From the NCBI RefSeq assembly GCF_018918125.1, contig NZ_JAHLQA010000019.1:1-64000 (forward strand): a DNA stretch of 64,000 nucleotides, given 5' to 3'. This DNA is from Blautia sp. MSJ-19 (lineage in GTDB: Bacteria > Bacillota > Clostridia > Lachnospirales > Lachnospiraceae). Below the pieces are notes generated by a model. That model did not search any database and was not told the origin of the DNA. It saw only the letters and a list, made by a program, of their open reading frames with translations. Of this stretch, positions 1 through 8,172 are shown one piece after another. Each line of letters opens with the position of its first letter. Position 1 is the first letter of the stretch. A program made the position numbers and the translations under genes.

Positions 1-2232
1 TTGTATGATCAGGGATATGCATGCGTGATCCAGGTACTGAATTATCACTATGTGGCAGTAAAAAATGTTAGCGGATCCACAGTAGAAATCATGGACCCTG
101 GATACAGTAACCGCCCGACCATAGCATCTTATGCGAATCCACTCAGGATTTATTATTACAAAGTGTCAGGAAATCCGTCACCACAGTTTAAATGCCACCT
201 TGATTTTCCACAGGAAGGCGGCAGTTATGTCGACTCTGTATATATTCAGGGATGGGCAGTAGTTCCGTCAGGATGTACCCATGTTACAGCATGGTGTAAT
301 GGACAGGTGTTTGATGTTCCGTTATATGACAGGGGCGATGTGCCGGATGGTAAGGGATTTGCTACATATATTCCTGTAGAGTATTTAAAAAATGGCTCCA
401 ATACGCTGGATATTTTTGCATATCATGATACAGAAACATGGAATGTATGCAGCATCAAGATCAACTATACAGACAGTGAAGGACCAACCATCTCAAATGC
501 AAAGATTACAGATCTGACATCTACTGGTTATACGATCACCTGCGAAGTGACAGATAATGCCAAAGTTGCATCGGTACAGTTTCCAACCTGGACACATAAC
601 AATGGACAGGATGATCTGATCTGGCATGAAGGAACCATATCAGGAAATCAGGTTTCCTGCAGAATCAATGTATCGGATCATAATGGCGAGGTAAACTGTG
701 TCTATCAGACAGACATATATGCATATGATACTGCAGGCAACTGCACTTCATATATCAATCAGTTCTTACCATATGTAGATGCTACAGCGCCGACAATTTC
801 AGATGTGGAGATTGTGGATGTATCTGAAAACGGATATACAGTAAAATGTACGGCAACAGATAATCACGCGATAGACAGGGTACAGTTTCCGACATGGTTT
901 GAAGCAGATAATCCATTTAATGGAGACGGAAGCTGGAAAACATCATCCGCGTATAAAGGAAAGCTTGAAAATGGAAAGTATGTATTCAGAGTAAATACCA
1001 GTGATTATAAGAAACAGGTAGGAACGTATCACACGGATATCTATGCGTTTGATGAATGTGGAAATTATACCAAATACAGTACAGATACGCTTATAAAAAG
1101 AACACCGATCACTGCAAAACTGACAATGAGTCCGTCAGGAAGCGCAGTGAAAGGAAGTCAGGTAAAACTGAACGCAAGTGCAAGCGGAGGAAGTGGAAAC
1201 TTTACATATAAGTTCTGGATCAGTGATGAAAACAATGAAAACTGGTATCTGCTGAGAGATTACGGAAAGAGCAGTACCTATACCTGGACTACAGGAGCAG
1301 TTGGAAAGAAACATCTGTATGTAGATGTGAAGGACAGTTATGGAACAGTAAAAAGAGTCGGAATTACATTCGAAGTGAAAAATAAGGCAGTAACAGCAAG
1401 TCTGAGTGCAAGCCCGTCCGGAAGTGCCGTAAGTGGAAGTCAGGTAAAACTGACAGCAGGTGCAGGTGGAGGAAGTGGAAACTATACGTACAAATTCCTG
1501 ATTTGTGATGCAAAAGGAAATTGGTACAAACTTCGGGATTATGCCAAAAGTAATACCTATACCTGGACTACAGGAACAGTTGGAAAGAAAACTTTGTATG
1601 TAGATGTCAAAGACAGCAATGGAACAGTAAAAAGAGCAGGAATCACGTTTGAAGTAAAAAACAAAGCATTGACTGCGAGTCTGAGTGCAAGCCCGTCCGG
1701 AAGTACCGTAAGTGGAAGTCAGGTAAAACTGACCGCAGGTGCGAGTGGTGGAAGTGGAAACTACACGTATAAGTTCCTTGTCTGCGATGCCAAAGGAAAC
1801 TGGTACAAACTTCGTGACTATGGAAAAAGCAATACCTATATCTGGACTACAGGTGCAGCAGGAAAGAAAACACTGTATGTAGATGTTAAAGACAATAATG
1901 GAACGGTCAAGAGAGCGGCATTATCTTATGAAGTAAAAAGCAAAACTGCCTTGTCGGTAACACTTTCTGCAAGTCCTTTGGGAAGCACAGCCAGTGGATC
2001 AAATGTAGTTTTGATAGCAAAAGCTACAGGTGGAAGTGGAAAGTATACGTATAAGTTCCTGATCTGCGATGCCAAAGGAAACTGGTACAAATTACAGGAT
2101 TACAGTACAGATAATGCCTGTGTATGGAAGACCGGAGCAACCGGAAAGAAAACTTTATATGTGGATGTAAAAGATTCTACAGGCCAGTATGTGCGTAAAC
2201 CAGTTACTTTTACAGTAACTGCAAAGAAATAG
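1..2232 (+). CDS. Repeat-rich cell-surface protein (3' part)
   Basis: The gene runs in from the left edge, so the true start is not visible. The first ~55 residues look like the end of a C39-type papain-like peptidase domain: HYVAVK, a beta strand, then MDPG, which would supply the catalytic His and Asp. Residues ~63-155 form an Ig-like domain containing QGWAV. Residues ~160-262 and ~265-365 are two GBS-Bsp-like repeats (PTIS, then VQFPTW, then TDIYAYD or TDIYAFD). Residues ~368-743 are four ~92-residue modules (GGSGNYTYKF, TLYVDVKD) of the triple-tyrosine type. No LPXTG or membrane anchor follows the last module, so any wall attachment lies in the missing N-terminal part or is non-covalent. 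The likely role is a secreted cell-wall-associated hydrolase or adhesin; the substrate is unknown. Confidence 0.75.
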   Translation: MYDQGYACVIQVLNYHYVAVKNVSGSTVEIMDPGYSNRPTIASYANPLRIYYYKVSGNPSPQFKCHLDFPQEGGSYVDSVYIQGWAVVPSGCTHVTAWCNGQVFDVPLYDRGDVPDGKGFATYIPVEYLKNGSNTLDIFAYHDTETWNVCSIKINYTDSEGPTISNAKITDLTSTGYTITCEVTDNAKVASVQFPTWTHNNGQDDLIWHEGTISGNQVSCRINVSDHNGEVNCVYQTDIYAYDTAGNCTSYINQFLPYVDATAPTISDVEIVDVSENGYTVKCTATDNHAIDRVQFPTWFEADNPFNGDGSWKTSSAYKGKLENGKYVFRVNTSDYKKQVGTYHTDIYAFDECGNYTKYSTDTLIKRTPITAKLTMSPSGSAVKGSQVKLNASASGGSGNFTYKFWISDENNENWYLLRDYGKSSTYTWTTGAVGKKHLYVDVKDSYGTVKRVGITFEVKNKAVTASLSASPSGSAVSGSQVKLTAGAGGGSGNYTYKFLICDAKGNWYKLRDYAKSNTYTWTTGTVGKKTLYVDVKDSNGTVKRAGITFEVKNKALTASLSASPSGSTVSGSQVKLTAGASGGSGNYTYKFLVCDAKGNWYKLRDYGKSNTYIWTTGAAGKKTLYVDVKDNNGTVKRAALSYEVKSKTALSVTLSASPLGSTASGSNVVLIAKATGGSGKYTYKFLICDAKGNWYKLQDYSTDNACVWKTGATGKKTLYVDVKDSTGQYVRKPVTFTVTAKK
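1111..2220 (+). repeat. Four tandem ~276-bp coding repeats
   Basis: The four C-terminal modules of the surface protein are tandem direct repeats of about 276 bp. Copies 2 and 3 share long near-identical stretches around 1395-1470 and 1671-1746. Copy 1 and copy 4 are more diverged. Such arrays can expand or contract by recombination. Confidence 0.8.
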
Positions 2233-2247
2233 AATCTGATGTAAAGA

Positions 2248-2289
2248 TAAATGCAACCTCTTGAACAGTGGAGTCAGGGGTTGCATTTA
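2248..2289 (+). terminator. Terminator after surface protein gene
   Basis: An 11-bp inverted repeat (TAAATGCAACC / GGTTGCATTTA) lies 16 bases after the stop codon and is followed by CTTTTTC. Confidence 0.8.
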
Positions 2290-2338
2290 CTTTTTCAATT
2301 AAGTGGGGATAAAAATTGGGTGATAAAAATTTTTATAT

Positions 2339-2360
2339 AAATTAGCACTCAACTCTTGAT
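2339..2360 (+). repeat. attL core repeat
   Basis: AAATTAGCACTCAACTCTTGA here matches AAATTAGCACTCACCTCTTGA at the other end of the element with one mismatch over 21 bases. It contains the CIRCE half-site TTAGCACTC (2342-2350). Confidence 0.8.
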
Positions 2361-2440
2361 AATGGAAGTCGATTTTTGTCCTGCTTTGTGTATAGCAGAA
2401 ATGCCTATTTTACAGGCTTTCTGAGCATTCAGTCATTTTG

Positions 2441-2500
2441 TCTGGTATCGTAGAGTATCGTCAAATTTATCGCAAATGTCGTAAATTTGTCGTAAAAAAA
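2441..2500 (+). repeat. Candidate integrase arm sites, left end
   Basis: The motif TGTCGTAAA occurs at 2477-2485 and 2488-2496, 11 bp apart, preceded by three related words (GTATCG, GTATCG, TTATCG). The same nonamer occurs twice at the right end (19215-19223 and 19265-19273) in the same orientation. Short direct repeats just inside both ends fit arm-type binding sites of a Tn916-like integrase. The function is inferred. Confidence 0.55.
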
Positions 2501-2527
2501 TGATGAGAAATGGAGAGTGCTAATAAA

Positions 2528-2875
2528 ATGAAACTGACTTATACAAATGTGAATGGATATCTGATTCCCAATCTCACCTATAAATCTGGTGAGCAGATGG
2601 AACAACTTGGCAAGTATGGATTTTTACGCAGAGACTATCTGAAGAATCATAGAAATTCATTGTATCAGGTGATGCTTTTGCAGGATAGCATTGGTGAGCA
2701 TCTGTTGGAAGTAGACAAGGCAGCCAGAGAACGGGAAGAAATGATTCTGAAACAGTTGGAAGAAAAAGATCCATTGCCGGATAAAGAGAAAGACCAGATG
2801 GCATGGGTAAGAGCAGCCAATGGTCACAGAGCGATTGCGGAAGAAGTTATCCTGAAAGAATTGATCTATGTATAA
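2528..2875 (+). CDS. tnpV: TnpV family transposon-encoded protein
   Basis: This 115-residue protein has the layout of TnpV proteins from clostridial mobilizable elements such as Tn4451: an MKLTYTNVNGYLIPNLTY opening, a YLKNHR motif near residue 40, an acidic helical middle and the ending AEEVILKELIYV. Its molecular role is not established. I chose the ATG at 2528 because GGAGAG sits ten bases upstream. An in-frame ATG at 2510 has no ribosome site and would add MESANK. It is the first gene inside the left end of the element. Confidence 0.75.
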   Translation: MKLTYTNVNGYLIPNLTYKSGEQMEQLGKYGFLRRDYLKNHRNSLYQVMLLQDSIGEHLLEVDKAAREREEMILKQLEEKDPLPDKEKDQMAWVRAANGHRAIAEEVILKELIYV

Positions 2876-2935
2876 GATAGATGAACACAGGAGATAACAG
2901 ATAAATTTACAGAAAATTGAATATTGTGAGCAGGT

Positions 2936-2976
2936 AAGGCGTGAGTCATAGAAATGTGGCCCACGTCTTTTCTTTT
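2936..2976 (+). terminator. Hairpin with T-rich tail after tnpV
   Basis: AAGGCGTG pairs with CACGTCTT (one G.U) and TTTCTTTTT follows. It lies between tnpV and the primase gene and is a moderate candidate. Confidence 0.5.
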
Positions 2977-2999
2977 TGCTCTGAAAGGAAGTGATGAAC

Positions 3000-4799
3000 A
3001 TGAATAAGAAGTTCCTGAAGCATTATATGGAAACAGAACCGGAAGGTACTTCCAAGAAGTATATCTTTTTGGTGGACAATCAGGATATTGCAATGAATAT
3101 TGTGATGTCCGGTTATCAGGCACTTTATCTGGGGCAGGAAGATGATGAATACTATTTCAGCGTAAACAGTTTCATAGAAGATATGCGGTCTATTCAGTTT
3201 CATGGAACCTGTCAGAGTGCGTACCACTATGTGGCTGCTTGCACGACCAAATGGATGAATGACCGGATTCTGGAATTCTGCAAGGATGCTGGTCTGGACG
3301 GAAAAGTCGGATGGCAGTTGTTTAAAGAAAAAGAGTATCTGGGGAAACTGGACAATCAGCCAGAAGTAGGGAAAGCTCTGGAGCAGTTTATCCTGCGGTT
3401 TGAACGGGAACCGAAGAATGATCCGGAATTAAGCCGTTTTCACAAGTTTGATTCCAAAGGGAAAGTTACCGGTGTGCGGGACATGGAGATTGTGGATTAT
3501 ATTGTGGAGAATGTGAGCTTCTTTGTAAGGGGAGAGATTCCCTATTATTATGAGCATGGCGTTTTTATTGAGGACACTAAGGGGGTAAAGCTGAAATACC
3601 GGATTCAAAAGTTAATTTATCGAGATCAGGTTAACAGCAGCACGATCCAGAGAGTTTATAACCTTTTGATTACACAGCCACAGATTTACCGGAATTCGTA
3701 TGAACTGAATAAGCAGCCTGCCCACTGGATCAATTTCAAAAATGCTTATTATGATGTGCTGACAGGTGAACTGGTAGAGCATGATCCGAAGTATCTGACA
3801 ATTAATCAGATCCCCTTCCCATATTATCCGGAGGACAGGGAAAAAGTCCTGGAAGGTGGGGCAAATATCAGAAAATATCTGGATTCTTCCATACCGGACA
3901 AGGTGGAACAGCAGATGTTCTGGGAGTATTTTGGATATTGTATGACTACGGATACTCAGTTCCAGAAATTTTTGATGTTGAAAGGAAATGGAGGTACCGG
4001 AAAGTCAGTTGCAGTTGCACTGATCCAGCATGTAATCGGGAATGAAAATACGTCCAGTATCTCATTGCAGGACTTGAACAAACGGTTTTATGCAACCGGG
4101 ATGTACGGAAAACTGTTAAATGCCTGTGCGGACATTCCATGTAAAGCAATGGACACAACCGATGTACTGAAAAAGGCAGTTGGTGAAGATACGCTTTTGT
4201 ATGAGAAAAAGGGAAAAGATGCCGTTTTTTACAAGGCGTATGCAAAGCTGCTTTTCTCAACCAATGAAATGCCGCAGAATCTGGAAGATAAATCGGATGC
4301 TTTCTACCGGAGACTCCTTGTGTTGGATATGAATCAGATGATTCCAAGAGAGGAAAAAGATATACGCTTGAAAGAAAAAATCAAGGCAGAAGCGGATTAT
4401 GCAATTCATATGGCAGTGACAGCACTGAAAGATGTCTATGAACGTGGGGAACTTATTGAAAGCGAACACAGCAAAGAATGCGTCCGGGAACTGCGGCGGT
4501 TATCAGACAGTGTATGTGCTTTTCTTGAGGACAAACTGGTGAAGGAAAAAGGAAAGCGGCTGAAACGCAGTGACGTGTTCCGGATGTATGAAGAATACTG
4601 CGAGGACAATGGACGTCAGGGACATGCAAAATCAGGATTTTTCAAAAATATGGAGGGCAAGGGGTTTCAGGCAAGGAAATATAACGGTGATTACTGCTAC
4701 CAGGATATTGCAATCCGGGAAGAAGATTTCCAGCCTCTGGAAGCAGGGGAGAAAACACCCTTTGATGAACACTCTGAACAATTAAAATTGAATATATAA
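3000..4799 (+). CDS. P4-type primase/helicase (SF3 ATPase) replication protein
   Basis: About 599 residues. The C-terminal half is a superfamily 3 helicase of the phage P4/D5 type: Walker A is GNGGTGKS near residue 330, followed by a conserved stretch ending in LLFSTNEMPQ, where the Asn is the sensor residue, then FYRRLLVLDM. The N-terminal half resembles the D5_N/DUF5906 region and lacks an obvious zinc-binding primase motif. It probably unwinds or primes the excised circle for autonomous replication. Two upstream in-frame starts exist (GTG 2991, ATG 2994); the ATG at 3000 has the best spacing from AAGGAAG. ParM follows 150 bases downstream. Confidence 0.75.
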   Translation: MNKKFLKHYMETEPEGTSKKYIFLVDNQDIAMNIVMSGYQALYLGQEDDEYYFSVNSFIEDMRSIQFHGTCQSAYHYVAACTTKWMNDRILEFCKDAGLDGKVGWQLFKEKEYLGKLDNQPEVGKALEQFILRFEREPKNDPELSRFHKFDSKGKVTGVRDMEIVDYIVENVSFFVRGEIPYYYEHGVFIEDTKGVKLKYRIQKLIYRDQVNSSTIQRVYNLLITQPQIYRNSYELNKQPAHWINFKNAYYDVLTGELVEHDPKYLTINQIPFPYYPEDREKVLEGGANIRKYLDSSIPDKVEQQMFWEYFGYCMTTDTQFQKFLMLKGNGGTGKSVAVALIQHVIGNENTSSISLQDLNKRFYATGMYGKLLNACADIPCKAMDTTDVLKKAVGEDTLLYEKKGKDAVFYKAYAKLLFSTNEMPQNLEDKSDAFYRRLLVLDMNQMIPREEKDIRLKEKIKAEADYAIHMAVTALKDVYERGELIESEHSKECVRELRRLSDSVCAFLEDKLVKEKGKRLKRSDVFRMYEEYCEDNGRQGHAKSGFFKNMEGKGFQARKYNGDYCYQDIAIREEDFQPLEAGEKTPFDEHSEQLKLNI

Positions 4800-4805
4800 C
4801 AGATG

Positions 4806-4912
4806 GTTTGGGGCATTTGGGGCAAAAAAGGCAAAAATGAACGAGGTCAGGACAGGGCAAAAAAATGGAAAGGCTGTCAGGAGGTTCAGAAAAATGCCCT
4901 TTTTGCCCCAGT
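4806..4912 (+). repeat. Repeats upstream of parM, candidate centromere
   Basis: TTTGGGGCA occurs twice in tandem, followed by the related AAAAAGGCA. GGGGCAAAAAAGGCA (4819-4833) forms an inverted repeat with TGCCCTTTTTGCCCC (4895-4909) across a 61-base loop. Repeats directly upstream of parM are where a ParR-binding parC site would be expected. The structure could instead terminate the primase transcript. Confidence 0.45.
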
Positions 4913-4958
4913 TGTTCTTTTATCAATAAAAATAAAGAAGAAAGAATGAGGTATGATT

Positions 4959-5903
4959 ATGAGAATGATGAAAACAAACAAAAACGAGACAATTATGGTG
5001 ATCGGGATTGATCATGGTTATGGCAACATGAAAACTGCAACCAGGTGTTTCCCATCCGGTGTAGTCAGATACGAGAAGGAGCCGATTTTTCAGAATAACC
5101 TTCTTGTTTACCATGGTATGTTTTATCAGATTGGTGAGGAGCATAAGGAGTTCTGTGCGGAGAAAACGCAGGACGAGGACTATTATGTGCTGACACTGGC
5201 TGCGATTGCGAGAGAACTGGAAGGAAAAGGAATGAACAGGGCAAAGGTACACCTTGCTGCCGGATTGCCTTTGACGTGGGTGGCTACTCAGAAAGAGGAT
5301 TTTCAGAAATATCTGCTTCAAAACGAGAGCGTGGATTTTACGTTCCGCAATAAACAGTATCATATTGAGTTTGAAGGAGCGGATATTTACCCACAGGGAT
5401 TTGCGGCAGCTTTTTACCGCTTGCAGGATTTTAAGGGGATCAATATGCTGGCTGATATTGGAAATGGAACCATGAACATCATGTATATCAACAACTCCCG
5501 TCCGGTGGAGAAGAAATGCTTTACAGAAAAATATGGAACGTACCAGTGTGTGCTTGCAGTCAGGGAAAGTCTGCTGAAAGAACTGGGAACGGTGGTAGAT
5601 GATCTTGTGATTGAACAGGTAATTCGTACTGGGACAGCAGATATCGGAGAAAAATATCTGGCTGTGATCCGTAAAGCTGCCAGTGATTACACAAAAGAGA
5701 TCTTTCACAAGCTGAGAGAACGGGAATACAACCCAGAGCTGATGCGCTTATATGTAGTTGGCGGTGGTGGCTGTATGATTCAGAATTTCGGGGAATATGA
5801 CAAAGAACGGGTGACGATTGTACGGGACATTTGTGCAACCGCAAAAGGATATGAAGCTATGACGGTGAGAAAAATTCAGAAGAACGGAGGAATGCTGGTA
5901 TGA
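4959..5903 (+). CDS. parM: ParM-like actin-type segregation ATPase
   Basis: About 314 residues with the actin/Hsp70 fold signatures of ParM/StbA proteins: phosphate-1 loop VIGIDHGYGNMK near the N-terminus, phosphate-2 motif LADIGNGTMN near residue 165, and an adenosine-type motif VVGGGGC near residue 267. ParM forms ATP-driven filaments that push replicated DNA copies apart. Start: ATG 4959 lies six bases after GAGGT; an upstream ATG at 4953 directly abuts it. The stop overlaps the start of the next gene (ATGA), so the two are translationally coupled as parM-parR pairs usually are. On an integrative element this suggests a stabilised circular phase. Confidence 0.85.
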   Translation: MRMMKTNKNETIMVIGIDHGYGNMKTATRCFPSGVVRYEKEPIFQNNLLVYHGMFYQIGEEHKEFCAEKTQDEDYYVLTLAAIARELEGKGMNRAKVHLAAGLPLTWVATQKEDFQKYLLQNESVDFTFRNKQYHIEFEGADIYPQGFAAAFYRLQDFKGINMLADIGNGTMNIMYINNSRPVEKKCFTEKYGTYQCVLAVRESLLKELGTVVDDLVIEQVIRTGTADIGEKYLAVIRKAASDYTKEIFHKLREREYNPELMRLYVVGGGGCMIQNFGEYDKERVTIVRDICATAKGYEAMTVRKIQKNGGMLV

Positions 5904-6346
5904 GAAAAGAACGGAAAATTATCAACACCAATATTCGGTTGAACCTGTGTGATGAACAGGATAGGAAAGCATGGGAATATCTTCAGACCATGGACAGGCA
6001 GAAATATAAATCCTATACGAAAGCAGTTGTGGCAGCTTTGAATGATTACTTTGCGAGAGAGTACCAGAATGAAGAAGATCCATATCTGGAAACCAGAGAA
6101 AAGGAAGATGCTTTTCTGGAAAGAGTAGAGAAAGCTATCCGAGATGGAGTGAAAGAATCCGTTCCAATGGCTATGGCAAAAAACTTATTTGAGATGCTTG
6201 CACCGTTTGTAAAAGAATCAGCAGGAGAAAAAGCATTGCCTGATCTCATAAAAGAAAAGGCGAGTGAGCAGCACACGGAGGCTATGACGGACTGGGAACA
6301 GGAGGCAGATCTGGATGCAGCATTGGATTTTGCGGATAGCTTTTAA
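5900..6346 (+). CDS. ParR-like centromere-binding partner of ParM
   Basis: 148 residues. The N-terminal ~55 residues (INTNIRLNLCDEQDRKAWEYLQ, SYTKAVVAALNDYF) look like a ribbon-helix-helix DNA-binding region. The rest is a charged helical tail, which in ParR proteins contacts the ParM filament. The assignment rests mainly on position: it overlaps the parM stop by four bases and ends at a terminator. The likely target is the repeat cluster upstream of parM. A generic RHH regulator is the alternative. Confidence 0.7.
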   Translation: MRKERKIINTNIRLNLCDEQDRKAWEYLQTMDRQKYKSYTKAVVAALNDYFAREYQNEEDPYLETREKEDAFLERVEKAIRDGVKESVPMAMAKNLFEMLAPFVKESAGEKALPDLIKEKASEQHTEAMTDWEQEADLDAALDFADSF

Positions 6347-6363
6347 ATGGCTATAAATAAAAT

Positions 6364-6401
6364 AAAGCAGTCCGGCTTTCTTACAAAAATCGGGCTGCTT
6401 T
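6364..6401. terminator. Bidirectional terminator between parR and xre
   Basis: AAAGCAGTCCG and CGGGCTGCTTT form an 11-bp stem with one mismatch or wobble. It separates two convergent genes; the stop codon of the minus-strand regulator lies inside it. Confidence 0.75.
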
Positions 6402-6633
6402 AAGTGGAGCTGTTTTTACTTCTTGGATATGGACGTTTATCATCCGTCAGGTTTAACAGATAATCAACACTGGTATTATGAAATTCTGCCAGCTTAATCA
6501 GAATCTGAGTGGGAATATCAACATCGCCACATTCATAATTACTGTAAATACGCTGGCTGCAGTTTAAGATTTCACCCATATTTTTCTGTGTCAGGTCACG
6601 ATCTTCACGCAGATCACGAATTCGTTTATACAT
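6400..6633 (-). CDS. XRE-family repressor (Cro/CI-type HTH)
   Basis: 77 residues, essentially one helix-turn-helix domain: LREDRDLTQKNMGEILN, then SQRIYSNYECGDVDIPTQ, then LIKLAEFHNTSVDYLLNLTD, the standard XRE layout. I chose ATG 6633 because GAGGTGG precedes it; the GTG nine bases upstream would absorb that site. The gene is divergent from a small membrane protein gene, and the shared intergenic region holds two copies of a 17-bp palindrome. That fits an autoregulated repressor controlling the element's rightward genes. Confidence 0.8.
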   Translation of the reverse strand: MYKRIRDLREDRDLTQKNMGEILNCSQRIYSNYECGDVDIPTQILIKLAEFHNTSVDYLLNLTDDKRPYPRSKNSST

Positions 6634-6661
6634 GATTTCCACCTCATGCCTAATAATAAAC

Positions 6662-6703
6662 TAGCGAGATATTCACTATTGAGATATAGCGAGAAATTCG
6701 CTA
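6662..6703. promoter_or_regulatory. Tandem 17-bp operators for the XRE repressor
   Basis: TAGCGAGATATTCACTA (6662-6678) and TAGCGAGAAATTCGCTA (6687-6703) are two copies of one palindrome, 25 bp apart. The second has perfect TAGCGA/TCGCTA arms and the first has one arm mismatch. They lie between the divergent xre and membrane-protein genes. Binding by the adjacent repressor is inferred from position and symmetry. Confidence 0.75.
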
Positions 6704-6740
6704 CAATGAGTTCATAAACTTAGGAGGGAGAAGAAACAGA

Positions 6741-7004
6741 ATGAAGAAGAAGCTGAAAAAGGTTTTGATATGGTTTTTTGAACTGAGTTTATTTTGTGGA
6801 TATTTTTATATTTTATTCGTGAATCTGGTATGTGGATTTGGCTATGGTGGGATAGAAAGCAGGGGACAGGCGATTAAAATTCTGGCTGTTGCGTTCCTGC
6901 TGGCAGCCGGACTGCCGGGACTGATCTGGTATCAACACCGCAGGATCATGAAATTGGAAAAGTTAATGGATGAAGTTTTTGATATCGTCAAAAAAGTAAA
7001 ATAA
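6741..7004 (+). CDS. Small two-helix membrane protein, unknown
   Basis: 87 residues with a basic start (MKKKLKK), a hydrophobic segment at ~8-32, a second at ~48-65 and a charged C-terminal helix (RRIMKLEKLMDEVFDIVKKVK). AGGAGGG lies upstream at good spacing. I do not recognise a family. It is divergent from the XRE repressor and shares its operator region, so it is probably repressed in the quiescent element. A role in mobilization or entry exclusion is possible but not shown. Confidence 0.65.
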   Translation: MKKKLKKVLIWFFELSLFCGYFYILFVNLVCGFGYGGIESRGQAIKILAVAFLLAAGLPGLIWYQHRRIMKLEKLMDEVFDIVKKVK

Positions 7005-7078
7005 CAGAACAAATGGAGTCAAGTGACAGCGTAGAATAGATTCACAAAAACAGAATAACAGAGAAAAAGGTGGCAGTG

Positions 7079-7324
7079 ATGGCATTTTTCAGGGAGAAAA
7101 TCCTGGAGATGTTCATGACTGCCAATTTTTATGCCTTTGAACAGGAAAGAAGATGAGTCGAAAGAATAGAAACAGCAATAAAAGGAAATCTGGCAGAAGA
7201 AAAGGCAGATGTGGTCAAAAAGAATGGAGTGCCGGATACGGCACATGATTGTCCGGTACTCCGCACCGGAGTGGCATGTGAAAAGCCTGTTACGGAAATC
7301 AAGATTCTCTGCAAAGGGGAGTAA
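7079..7324 (+). pseudogene. 82-codon ORF split by an in-frame TGA
   Basis: From ATG 7079, after AAAGGTGG, 25 codons (opening MAFFREKILEMFMTANFYAF) run into TGA at 7154-7156. The same frame then stays open for another 55 sense codons, including KKNGVPDTAHDCPVLRTG and KPVTEIKILCKGE, to TAA at 7324. Both halves read like one small soluble protein. A nonsense mutation is the simplest explanation. Readthrough, or separate translation of the second part, cannot be excluded. A 31-codon basic ORF overlaps in another frame from 7153 (MSRKNRNSNKRK). The function is unknown. Confidence 0.5.
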
Positions 7325-7791
7325 TCTGGTTTTCCTACACAGCCTTTCCACACACCACAAGACCACCGTCATCAGCCGCTTTTTATTCTGGAAGATGCCG
7401 CAGGGAAAATGGTGATCCGGTTCTTACAGTGGGCGGCAGATGACAGGCAAGTTTCGCAAAGTGGCAAGCCACTATGCACCGGAGCCAGCCTTTGGGCTGT
7501 TCCTAAACTTGCCAGAGGGCTCCGCCCCTTGGAACCCCGGCACGTCAATAGCGTAAATATCCCTGCGAAATGTCCACCGGACATTCCTACGGAACACTTA
7601 CTGATTGACTAGGACTTGTCTCCGCTGCCGCTCCGGTCGGTGCAAAGCTGACGTCCACTGGACGTCATGCACCCTGCACCTGTATAAGAGAGCGTTGCAC
7701 TCTCTTATAAATCTCCTGCTAATATGCTACCAGAACGATGTACCTGTTAATAAAGAATGAAAAATCAGGCAAAGAAAGGAGATAAAAGCCT
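7325..7791 (+). other. Candidate oriT / nick region upstream of mobC
   Basis: No convincing gene. This is the most GC-rich, palindrome-dense stretch of the element and directly precedes mobC and the relaxase gene, the usual place for oriT. Visible inverted repeats are ATGTCC/GGACAT (7570-7584), GACGTCCA/TGGACGTC (7650-7666) and ATAAGAGAG/CTCTCTTAT with a 7-base loop (7684-7708). The nick site cannot be identified from sequence alone. Confidence 0.55.
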
Positions 7792-8172
7792 ATGAGAAAA
7801 CGAAATTATACAGTAACCATACGGATGAATAAAGCAGAATATGATCTGCTTCAAAACAAAGTGAAAGAATCTGGAAGAACACAGCAGGAAGTTGTGATAA
7901 AAGCAATCGCAGACTTGAAGATAGCATCGGCAGAGGAAGTGGAAGAACTGAAAAGACTGAACCAGATGTTTGCAGACATCCTTTGTCAGCTCCGGGGAGC
8001 GACTACAAATATCAATCAGATTGCAAGAAAACTGCATACAGATGGAGAAATCCCAAACGACAGTATGTTGTATTTCCTCAATAAAAATATTTTCAAGTAT
8101 CGGAAGGAGAGTGAGAGGATATGGCAGTTAATAAGACGATTAATAAGCGGACAAATACACATGGAGCAATGA
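7792..8172 (+). CDS. mobC: MobC-like relaxosome accessory protein
   Basis: 126 residues. The N-terminus (YTVTIRMNKAEYDLLQNKVKESGRTQQEVVIKAI) is a ribbon-helix-helix-like DNA-binding region. The C-terminal part contains LRGATTNINQIARKLH, the signature of bacterial mobilisation proteins of the MobC/PF05713 type. These bind oriT and help the relaxase open the nick site. AAAGGAGA precedes the start, and the last 52 bases overlap the relaxase gene. Confidence 0.85.
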   Translation: MRKRNYTVTIRMNKAEYDLLQNKVKESGRTQQEVVIKAIADLKIASAEEVEELKRLNQMFADILCQLRGATTNINQIARKLHTDGEIPNDSMLYFLNKNIFKYRKESERIWQLIRRLISGQIHMEQ

